Assembly: GCA_022495995.1 (NCBI GenBank)
Contig: JAFEMH010002321.1
Location: 124,001-188,000 of the forward strand
DNA: 64,000 nt
Reading direction: 5' to 3'
DNA from: Adenophora triphylla var. japonica
Taxonomy: Eukaryota; Streptophyta; Magnoliopsida; Asterales; Campanulaceae
Part shown: piece by piece, positions 56,697-64,000 of the stretch
Position numbering within the stretch: position 1 is the stretch's first letter
How the letters are laid out: each line of letters starts with the position of its first letter
The notes under the pieces: generated by a model
The model's database searches: none
What the model saw: the letters and a program-made list of their open reading frames with translations, nothing else
Told to the model about the DNA's origin: nothing
Made by a program: the position numbers and the translations under genes

Positions 56697-57380
56697 ATGG
56701 CCAACATGGTAGTCAACAATGGAGAGGCCATCCCAGTTCAACCCAAGCCCCATATATGGTATGATGTATGCGACTGTGAGGATTGTCTGGAGTATGAGTA
56801 TCAAGAATGGATTAATGAAGACGCTCCTTCGAGAAAGAAGAAGAAGAGAAAGTCCACCCAGCAGAAGTTAAAGGAAAGGTATGAAGCCGGAGACAATAGC
56901 GTCGGAACTCTAGGGGAGCCTTCTGGCAAGTTCGATTACTATGTCAGTTATGCCAAACAGCCCGCCAAAGAACCCATCATTCAAAGCACAGTCCAGCCTG
57001 ATACCCCCGTGGACAGTGATCCTCTTGAAGCAGAAAGTGCTGAATTTGTGGCCATCGTAAAGTTCAATGAGAAGCTAGCAGATCTAGAAGAAGAATACAG
57101 AAAGCCTATTGAATACGTAGCCAGTCAAGGAAGAATTAAGATCCCTTCTGAAGAAGACTTCATCAGCATTATCCAAGCCAACCCTCCTGTTGGCTATCTT
57201 GACAAGGTCGTGGTGTCCAAGATCGGTAAAGAGAAAATGAGTTATCGGCGGTGCATTGATAAGATGAGCCGAGACTCTTGGCCAATGAGCCCGGTTGTCA
57301 CGGACGAGCTCGGCGAGAGATTGCATCAAGCTACTCTAGCTCCCCTCACTATCTTTCCACGGTACCGACACATCCAATGA
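56697..57380 (+). CDS. Unassigned ORF in the Tat element
   Basis: 228 codons from ATG 56697 (MANMVVNNGEAIPVQPKPHI) to TGA 57380; the frame is open 22 codons further upstream without an ATG. Features are a Cys pair cluster (WYDVCDCEDCLEYEYQEW), a basic patch (RKKKKRKS) and an acidic middle. I do not recognise a family. By position it could be the extra ORF or the segment around protease. Frame-shifted homologous-looking sequence follows to ~57480. Confidence 0.45.
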   Translation: MANMVVNNGEAIPVQPKPHIWYDVCDCEDCLEYEYQEWINEDAPSRKKKKRKSTQQKLKERYEAGDNSVGTLGEPSGKFDYYVSYAKQPAKEPIIQSTVQPDTPVDSDPLEAESAEFVAIVKFNEKLADLEEEYRKPIEYVASQGRIKIPSEEDFISIIQANPPVGYLDKVVVSKIGKEKMSYRRCIDKMSRDSWPMSPVVTDELGERLHQATLAPLTIFPRYRHIQ

Positions 57381-57553
57381 CATCCGGCAAGTTTTTGATC
57401 AATTTGAAGTCTCCAACTTTACGAAGAACGCCGACAAGACTCGCTACTCCCAGGCAACAAAGCAAGAAGGAGTGAGATCCCGGTCCAACCCTTGTCAAAC
57501 ACCCTCGAGTCAATAAGTAGTGTAGGGTCCCAGAGTCGGTAGCGTCTATTCGG

Positions 57554-58640
57554 TTGAGTCGTGAATCTTTGAATTCTAGTCCTCTCGAGTCATCCGAAGG
57601 CCTCACGCCTGAGGACTATCAAAATGTAATCGATGTCATCTGTCCCCTTATTTTGAATGAAATAACAGATCTTTACGAGTATCCTCTTATTGCCAACTTA
57701 ACAAATGATAAATTAACTCAAAACTTAACAACAGTTAATAATGAATCATTTGAACAAGATGCAAGCACACTAAATAAACAATACATTAAAGAAATCTTTA
57801 AGCGGGTTTCGAAAAGAGGAAAACCGGGCCCAAGTGCCGAGGAGGTTTTGACAAGTGTGAACTTGGATACCGTCGAGGAACTTAAAGAGACACGGATCGG
57901 AAACTTCTTCCGGGGTTGAACGGGACGGGCGATCGATGCGCTCGTAGAATACGTCGACGTGTTTGCATGGTCATACGGGGATATGCCGGGACTAGACAGG
58001 TTCGATAGTAGAGCACGAGAATCCCTCTAGCACCGGATGCTAAGCCGGTAAAGCGAAATTGAGGAAGATCAAGCCGAATGGTCTCTACTGGGTCAAAGAA
58101 GAAATTGAGAAGCTACTGCGGGTAGGATTCATCGTAGTCATCGAATATCCGACATGGTTATCCAATATTGTGACCGTCACCAAGGCCAATGGGAAGGTAC
58201 GGCTGGCTGTGTGGATTTCCGAGATCCGAACAAGGCCGGCCCAAGGACGATTACCCTTTGCCAAACATAGACATCCTGGTGGACTCCACTTTGCCCGACT
58301 ACGAAGTCAAATCCTTCGTTGATGGCTTTGCGAGCTACAACCGCATCAAGATGGCCGAGGAGGACCAAGAAAAGACGGCCTTCACCACACCGTGGGGAAC
58401 TTACTGTTATACAGTGATGCCATTTGGGCTTAAGAATGCCGGGGCTACTTACCAAAGGGCCGCGACCGCGCTTTTTCATGACATGATCCACAAGGAGATT
58501 GAGGTCTATGTAGACGACATGATAATCCACTCCAAAGGCGAGGATGGGCAGCACTTTGTTGACTGCGGAAGTTCTTTGAGAGGCCGAGACAACATTCCAT
58601 GAGACTAAACCCCGCCAAATGCACCTTCGGAGTGACAAGG
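57554..58640 (+). pseudogene. Tat reverse transcriptase, frameshifted
   Basis: 57554-57919 is open (no ATG; GLTPEDYQNVIDVICPLILN, then VNLDTVEELKETRIG). EYVDVFAWSYGDMPGLD follows in another frame. RT blocks: KIKPNGLYWVKEEIEKLLRV (58066), VTKANGKVRLAV (58173), then a frame change into GRPKDDYPLPNIDILVDSTL, DGFASYNRIKMAEEDQEKTA, MPFGLKNAGATYQRA and VYVDDMI (58505). The YVDD is intact, but at least three frame changes disable the protein. Confidence 0.8.
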
Positions 58641-59368
58641 GGAAAAGTGCTTGGGTATATGGTCACGGAGCGAGGTATTGAAGTTGACCCCAAAAGATCA
58701 AAGCCATTATGGATATGAGGCCACCTCGGACCCGGACGAAGTCAAGAGCTTTATGGGAAAAGCTGCGGTACATCGGTAGTTTCGTCAATCGGTTGACCAC
58801 TATGTGCGAACCCATCTTCAAGCTCATGAAGAAGAACGTAGACACGAGAATGGACCGAAGAATGCCAGGATGCTTTTGACCGGATTAAGGCATACTTGGT
58901 ACATCCTCCGGTGTTATGCCCCCACATAGACGAAACCTCTTACGCTCTATCTTACTGTCATCTGATACGGCGGTTGGGGCTATGCTTGCTCGGGGAAAAG
59001 AAAGACTCTCGGGTAGAGAACGCCATTTACTTTGTCGGTAGGAAGGCTGCGGGGAAGTGAGCTCAATTACTCGGCATGTGAAAAGACCTGTGCGGGGTAG
59101 TGCAGGTAGTCGGCAAGTTGAAGCATTACATGCAAGCCCACCCTGTGAATTTGGTCTCAAAAATGGACCCCATCAAGTATATCTTTGATAAGCCTTCCCT
59201 CTCGATGCGTCTAGCAAAGTGGTCCTTCTTCTTAGCAGAGTACGACATCAACTATGTGACCAGAAAGGCCATCAAGGGTCAAGCGTTGTCAGACCACCTG
59301 GTGAACTTCCCCAGTAATTAGGACAGAGGGCCTGAACCCCAATTCCCAGATGAAGGGATCTTTGCAGT
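58641..59368 (+). pseudogene. Tat RT thumb and RNase H
   Basis: KVLGYMVTERGIEVDPK (near 58650) follows the RT. Further blocks are scattered over frames, then open sequence from 59100 (HYMQAHPVNLVSKMDPIKYI, LAKWSFFLAEYDINYVTRKA, KGQALSDHLVNF). A TAG at 59319-59321 follows, and coding reads on (PQFPDEGIFA) into the solo LTR insertion at 59369. Confidence 0.75.
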
Positions 59369-61489
59369 TGTAAGTACCCAAATCTGGCTCATGCCTTCCG
59401 GTTAATTTTCCCGGCAATTCCGGTAATTTTTCCGGTAATTCCTCGGACTTTCCTACAGTTCCGGAATAATTTCAGAAATGTTCCAAGCCTTTTAAGGGCT
59501 GAAGGGAATGCTTGGTAATTAAGAAACACGTTTTTCTTAATTCCAAAACCCTTCTAGAAGACGCCACACCTTGCATGTTTCTAGAAGAATCGGAAGTGGC
59601 TACTTATGTCGTGCGACATAATAGGCCATGAAAAGTTCTAGAAGGTTGCCACCTTGCATGTTTCTAGAAGGAAACGGTTATGGCTTGTTATGTCGTGCGA
59701 CATAACAAGCCCATGCAAAGTGCCCTATAAATAGAGGCCTTCACCTCTCATTTTGGACACACCTTTTCCACCCCTCAGTCCCCCTCTATAGGAAATATGC
59801 CCAGAAGCCTCCTCTCTCCTCACATACCTCCCAAACCATAATAATCCTCCCAAATCAATCCCACACACACTTCCCACACACACACTTTTCACACACACCA
59901 AGAACCAAGGATTCCCACGGAGCCAAGGCTTGAACTCAGTCCCCGGAGGTTGCTGTTTCGAAGGCCCCTATATCTAACTTGATATAGGGAGTTGTGGTCT
60001 TCAAGGGTAACGATTTTCTACCCTTTTCCCCTTCCTATCTTCATTATACATAAGATCTACATGCTACATGCGTTGATAATGTGACATTCTGATTAAAGTT
60101 ACATGCTTTAGCTTCATATTTCATAGATCCACATTTGATTTCATCACATTTCATGTAAAAGCTCCGGTTTGACTTGGTTTTGCATGAACACTCAAGATGA
60201 GTGTGGATCCCTCATGTCCACACCCTCTTGAAGTGTTCATTATTGATAAACATGCTCTCGAGATTTGTTTGTGAAGTAACTTGACCATTTTGGTGCCTTG
60301 TTACCTCGCAAATCTCACTGTTAGGCTTCGCAAAATGGCTTGTTATGTCACGCGACATAGGCGGCCTATGTCACGCGACATAAGTAGCCGGTTGCAGATT
60401 TCTCATCTTTTTCAGGTAATCCGATGTTTGCCTTTTCTAATGCATCAATCTCGCATTTCAACTAAAACATTTGCATAAAGAGCAGCACCATTTGCATTAA
60501 AAAGAATATCTTTTTCACCAAAATGACATCTTTGCTTTAATGGTGCATCTTTTGCACTCAAAAAATCCCCTTTTCACATTAAAGATGCATCTTTGCATTC
60601 AAAACTCATTTTCACACTCAAAATGCATACTTTGCATTAAAGAATCATTCTTTTCCATTTTCATACATCATTTATGCATTAAATACTATTTTCCAACATA
60701 AAAATGCATTCTTTACATAAAAATCTTTTCTTTGCACAAAAGGCATCCCTTGCAACCAAAAGACATTCTTTACACTCTAAAATGCCATCTTTTCACTAAA
60801 GTGTCATTTTTTTTAATCATGCATTTCCCCTTTCCCCATTAGCAACCTTGGAACGGACCGGTGTAAAAGATCATATCTTTACATCGTTCCTTCCATTAAA
60901 GGTTCCATATTTCTTTAGAAAGGGACAACCTTGAACCCTATATCTCCAATTATCGCTTAAGAAAGAGTATGAAGCATCTATACGAGCTCGACCGTCTTAA
61001 AGCGTAGGATTGATGGGCTGAGGACCCTCCTTTTCTAAAGAACCTCATCTTTGACTATAAAGAGAGTCATTCTCTCGATCACGCAAGTCCCGAGGTTAAA
61101 ATGCAATGATCACAAGTCACAAGATGAGGACGGGATCATAATCCCGAACACATAAATTCCAAGGAATCCCGAGCGACAACCAACAAATGGTTTATACGTC
61201 CGGAAGATAACTTGGGACATTCCCCCCTTTTATTCTCAAACACATGCACATAAGAAAGCACGCAAGCAAGCACGATTAATGAAATCATGGGAGACTTGCT
61301 CCGGCAAGGCACCTTGGGTGAACGACGATCCGTTCTTCCCAAGGGGTAACTTAACCTCCGAACCCATAAAACCTTTTTTTCAAAGTTTTGAGGTAATCAA
61401 AATGGCGTGGAGACTCCGTTTTTCAAATTAAATCGGATGTCTTCAAACTCGCGTGAATCCAACAAACAAAATTTGGGCACACATTCACA
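59369..61489 (+). mobile_element. Solo Tat LTR inserted in the second RNase H gene
   Basis: 2121 bp, TGTAAGTACCC...ATTCACA, flanked by the 5-bp target duplication GCAGT (59364-59368 and 61490-61494). It has no internal region. Removing it with one GCAGT joins GIFAV and EPENRW in frame. It belongs to the family of the host element's own 5' LTR but is ~385 bp longer around the TATA and start region. TATA CTATAAATA is at 59725-59733. Confidence 0.95.
59604..60382 (+). repeat. TTATGTCG..CGACATAA dyads in the solo LTR
   Basis: TTATGTCG-TG-CGACATAA at 59604-59621. The same at 59688-59705 is extended to a perfect 14-bp-arm inverted repeat over 59682-59711, ending 14 bp upstream of the TATA. Downstream, TATGTC-ACGC-GACATA occurs twice, at 60344-60359 and 60367-60382, separated by GGCGGCC. 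The first of these is preceded by the same ATGGCTTGT flank as the U3 copy. Confidence 0.9.
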
Positions 61490-61915
61490 GCAGTCGAGCC
61501 TGAAAACCGATGGCAATTATTCTTTGACGGAGCCGCTAACAAAAGAGGAAACGGTATCGGGATGCTACTGGTCGATCCGAAAGATGAGCATACACCCATA
61601 GCCCTCAAGTTGAACTTCCCTGCCACGAACAATGTTGCCGAGTACGAAGCCTGCATTGCTAGTTTGGAAGCTGCCTTAGAAAGGAATGTCAAGGAGCTTG
61701 AAGTTTATGGAGACTCAGCCCTGATCATCAACCAAGTTTCCAACAAATGGAAGACTGTGGACCCTAATCTACAGCGGTATCATGCCCATATGGAGGAGTT
61801 GACTGGACAGTTCAGAGAAGTGACCTTCCACTACTTGCCAAGGGAAAAGAACAGATTCGCAGATGCCTTAGCTACTCTAGCCTCATTGGTAGAGATCCCC
61901 GAGGAAAAGCCATAA
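61490..61915 (+). pseudogene. Archaeal-type RNase H of the Tat element
   Basis: WQLFFDGAANKRGNGIGMLL, NNVAEYEACIASLEAALERN, VYGDSALIINQVSNKW and REKNRFADALATLASL give the order and acidic residues (D, E, D, D) of the second RNase H that marks Tat elements. It ends at TAA 61913-61915, in the stretch that should lead to integrase. It is split from its first codons by the solo LTR. Confidence 0.85.
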
Positions 61916-62007
61916 AACCCTTCAGAGTGGGTAGAAGAGAAGCCCCAGCTTTCTGTTGTGAAGTAGACCTGGGACCCGAGCCTATAAAGGAACCCTGGTA
62001 TAATTAA

Positions 62008-63267
62008 ATTTACCAGTTCCTCAGAGATGGAGAGTCAGCTTTCAAAGACAAAGAAGGTAGACCGAAAGAAGGTGTCAGAGCCAAGAGCTTGCAAGCCTTG
62101 AAAAGGTTGGCCTCCCATTATGTTATTCTAGGAGGCAACCTGTACAAGAAGCGGTACCAAGGACCACTCCTCTTGTGCGTCACTCAAGAAAGGGCCAAAG
62201 AGTTGATGACTGAAGTCCACAATGGTCCCTGCGGTCCTCATATGAATGCCAGAGCCCTGATGCAAGTGATCCTCAGAATGGGTTACTACTGGATTTCCAT
62301 GGAAACAGACTGTGTCCAGCACGTTCGAGCATGCGACAAGTGCCAGCGGTTTGCCAACCTCAACCATCTCCCGCCTCATGACCTGTACTGCATGACGACT
62401 CCTTGGCCGTTTGCAACTTGGGGTATTGACGTGATAGGGAAAATAGCCCCGGCAGGAAGCAATGGACACGAATTTGTGCTAGTAGCCATCGACTACTTTA
62501 CCAAGTGGGTAGAGGCCAAGTCCTACAAGGTCCTCACTTCCAAGAAGGTTGCCCAGTTCATCAAAGAAAACATAATGTGCAGATATGGGGTGCCCAACGA
62601 GATCATTTTCGATAATGGGTCGCACTTTGAAGGGGACTGCGATAGGTTGCTGTCAGAATTCAGAATCACTCGCCACAAGTCGTCTCCGTACAGACCTCAG
62701 ACTAATGGAGCCGTGGAAGCTGCTAATAAGACGCTCGAACGGATCATCCGGAAAATGGCCACCCGTGGTCGTGATTGGCCCGAAAAGCTGCACTTGGCAC
62801 TCTGGGGCTACAGAACGTCTGTCAGAACAGCTACAGGAGAAACTCCTTTTGCCCTAACCTACGGGATGGAAGCAGTGTTACCAGTAGAGTTGGAAATCCC
62901 GTCATTAAGGGTCCTCCTGGAAAACAGTGTCAATGAAGTAGAATGGTTGCGCAGCCGGCATGATGAGTTGGCCCTGCTTGATGAGAGAAGGCTAAAAGCC
63001 ATGGAACACACCCGAGCCTACCAGAGGCGAATGGCCAGAGCGTTTGACAAAAAGGTTAAGGCCAGAGACATCAAAGAGGGTGACTTAGTGTTGAAAGTGA
63101 AGCCCCCTACCAGAGACAACCCCCTGGGAAAATGGGAACCCATTTGGATCGGCCCGTATGTGGTGCAGAAGATACTATCGGGAGGAGCCATGAAGCTTGC
63201 AGACCTGGACGGCAATCCCTTTGTCCACCCAGTCAACGGTGATAAGCTCAGAAGATACTATGTCTAA
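62008..63267 (+). CDS. Tat integrase, intact open frame
   Basis: Open from the TAA at 62005 to TAA 63267; as part of a polyprotein it has no own ATG. The zinc domain is H-H-C-C (HNGPCGPHMNARALM..ACDKCQRFANL). The catalytic triad is complete: WGIDVIGKIAP (Asp), IIFDNGSHFEG (Asp), RPQTNGAVEAANKTLE (Glu). The C-terminus is GDLVLKVKPP, WIGPYVVQKI (GPY/F) and KLRRYYV. It would insert element cDNA into nuclear DNA. It is the best-preserved retroelement domain in the window, though RT upstream is broken. Confidence 0.9.
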   Translation: MYQFLRDGESAFKDKEGRPKEGVRAKSLQALKRLASHYVILGGNLYKKRYQGPLLLCVTQERAKELMTEVHNGPCGPHMNARALMQVILRMGYYWISMETDCVQHVRACDKCQRFANLNHLPPHDLYCMTTPWPFATWGIDVIGKIAPAGSNGHEFVLVAIDYFTKWVEAKSYKVLTSKKVAQFIKENIMCRYGVPNEIIFDNGSHFEGDCDRLLSEFRITRHKSSPYRPQTNGAVEAANKTLERIIRKMATRGRDWPEKLHLALWGYRTSVRTATGETPFALTYGMEAVLPVELEIPSLRVLLENSVNEVEWLRSRHDELALLDERRLKAMEHTRAYQRRMARAFDKKVKARDIKEGDLVLKVKPPTRDNPLGKWEPIWIGPYVVQKILSGGAMKLADLDGNPFVHPVNGDKLRRYYV

Positions 63268-63864
63268 AAAAAATATATATATATATATAAAAAAAAAGTG
63301 CAAAAAGAGTAATACCCAGCTAGGCTGAAAACCCCAAAAAGGGCGGTCTAGGCAAAAGACAGGGTTGCACATAAAAAATAGAAAAAAAAAATCTTAGTGC
63401 AAAAAAAGAGTAATGCCCCAATTTGGCTGAAAACCCAAAAAGGGCGGTCTAGGCAAAAAACAGGGCTGCACATAAAAAAATAGTTCACCAGAATGAACTA
63501 CGAAGACCTGAGCCCCTTAGTCTTTCTTGTAAAAGGGGAACGTAGGCAGCCATATATGGTTCGGTCTAAACAATAAAAAGGACAATCAAGCTTCCATGAA
63601 GTGCATCCTAAATAATAAAGGGTATTTTAGTTTTCATAAAACGGGTCCCAATCAATAAGACATTTGAATTTCCACGAAATGTGTCTTGATTAATTTCTAA
63701 GATAATATTTCTTGTTCATTACAAGTTAAAAACTTCTTGAAGAGTTCAAGCACGGTCTACTCTTGACTCTGCTAACCTGCTACAAAGATCTAAAATACAA
63801 AAAATGCCTAAATAAACTAATGTGTTTGCAAAATGGCAATAAGGGAATCCTAAGAAAAGATCTG
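63268..63864 (+). other. Tat 3' UTR with ~100-bp tandem repeat
   Basis: After a TATATATATATA run, a unit with AAAAAGGGCGGTCTAGGC (and GGCTGAAAACCC before it) is repeated at about 63297-63376 and 63399-63481. The phrase recurs inverted at 50639-50668. 63495-63551 (GAACTACG..CTGAG..ACGTAGGCAGCC) is the 3' motif shared with two other Tat elements. The rest is A/T-rich without a gene. Confidence 0.75.
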
Positions 63865-64000
63865 TCAGTCGTCATTCGCTGAGTCTTCTTTGGTCTTCTT
63901 CCCTTTACCTCGACCCCGTCGAGTTTTCTTTCTCTTCTTCTCTATAAGGTCGGTATCCCTCATCCCGATCTCCGGTATCCTCACTGGAGCCTCTACCAAA
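63865..64000 (-). CDS. C-terminal tail of an antisense ORF, cut by the window edge
   Basis: A minus-strand frame enters from the right edge and ends at TGA (complement of 63865-63867) after ~44 codons: VRIPEIGMRDTDLIEKKRKK, then TRRGRGKGKK and an acidic end TKEDSANDD. A basic nuclear-signal-like patch followed by an acidic end is plausible for the antisense ORF that Tat elements carry near the 3' LTR. Too short to assign. Confidence 0.45.
   Translation of the reverse strand, partial: LVEAPVRIPEIGMRDTDLIEKKRKKTRRGRGKGKKTKEDSANDD

Larger units (their letters stand above)
53260..64000 (+). mobile_element. Tat-type gypsy element, plus strand, running off the right edge
   Basis: 5' LTR 53260-54995, primer site 54999, long leader, unassigned ORF 56697-57380, broken RT and RNase H, second RNase H, intact integrase (62008-63267), 3' UTR, and the tail of an antisense ORF at the edge. 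It is split by a solo LTR of its own family at 59369-61489. The 3' LTR is outside the window. Confidence 0.85.

Noticed and set aside
63268..63290. TATATATATATA run as a promoter
   Set aside because: A simple dinucleotide run after a stop codon, with no start or ORF downstream on that strand.

Overview
The window is plant nuclear DNA, almost certainly from a flowering plant with a repeat-rich genome. It is a stack of nested, mostly degenerate LTR retrotransposons with two hAT DNA-transposon relics and one fragment of a cellular gene. Typical plant signatures are initiator-Met-tRNA type copia primer sites (TGGTATCAGAGC), a Sirevirus with an env-like gene, Tat-type gypsy elements with a second (archaeal-type) RNase H and antisense ORFs, an Athila-like protease, and plant hAT transposase motifs. 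No complete ordinary host gene was recognised. I see no rRNA, tRNA, CRISPR or organellar sequence.

Layout. 1-8268: minus-strand array of four ~1.8 kb tandem copies of the Sirevirus env-like gene plus 3' UTR and LTR start, running off the left edge. 8758-23653: plus-strand Sirevirus (gag, protease, integrase, RT, env-like, 3' LTR), with RNase H deleted and several stops. It is interrupted at 11147-17709 by a minus-strand copia element with a perfect ATAAG target duplication and 487/488 identical LTRs. 23746-30070: minus-strand Tat LTR, its 3' UTR, plus-strand (antisense) plant-mobile-domain-like ORFs and a second LTR piece. 30071-40523: a minus-strand Tat element with gag, protease, RT, two RNase H domains, integrase and an antisense ORF that carries a solo LTR (31270-32960, target duplication CATAG). 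40524-41884: hAT transposase pseudogene. 42605-43411: non-autonomous hAT element with an 8-bp target duplication. 43610-44062: C-terminal fragment of a Prp16-type DEAH helicase gene. 44276-48275: minus-strand Athila-like gag-protease element. 48276-53259: minus-strand Tat-like element carrying gag but no pol. 53260-64000: plus-strand Tat element with 5' LTR, leader, broken RT, two RNase H domains, intact integrase and 3' UTR, split at 59369-61489 by a solo LTR (target duplication GCAGT) of its own family.

The pattern I find most unusual is not a gene. Nearly every LTR family here carries its own short, usually GC-rich dyad-symmetric word (for example AGTCCGGCCGGACT, GTCCGTACGGAC, GGCACGAGTCGTGCC, TGTCTC-ACGC-GAGACA, TTATGTCG-TG-CGACATAA). 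The words are usually reiterated in pairs and lie just upstream of the LTR TATA box or in the leader. Two LTRs of one family carry different words at the same place. The Sirevirus carries a related design, GTGTTGCC..GGCAACAC, repeated in gag, pol, env and LTR. All boundaries and homologies were read by eye; family names rest on recognised motifs, not searches.
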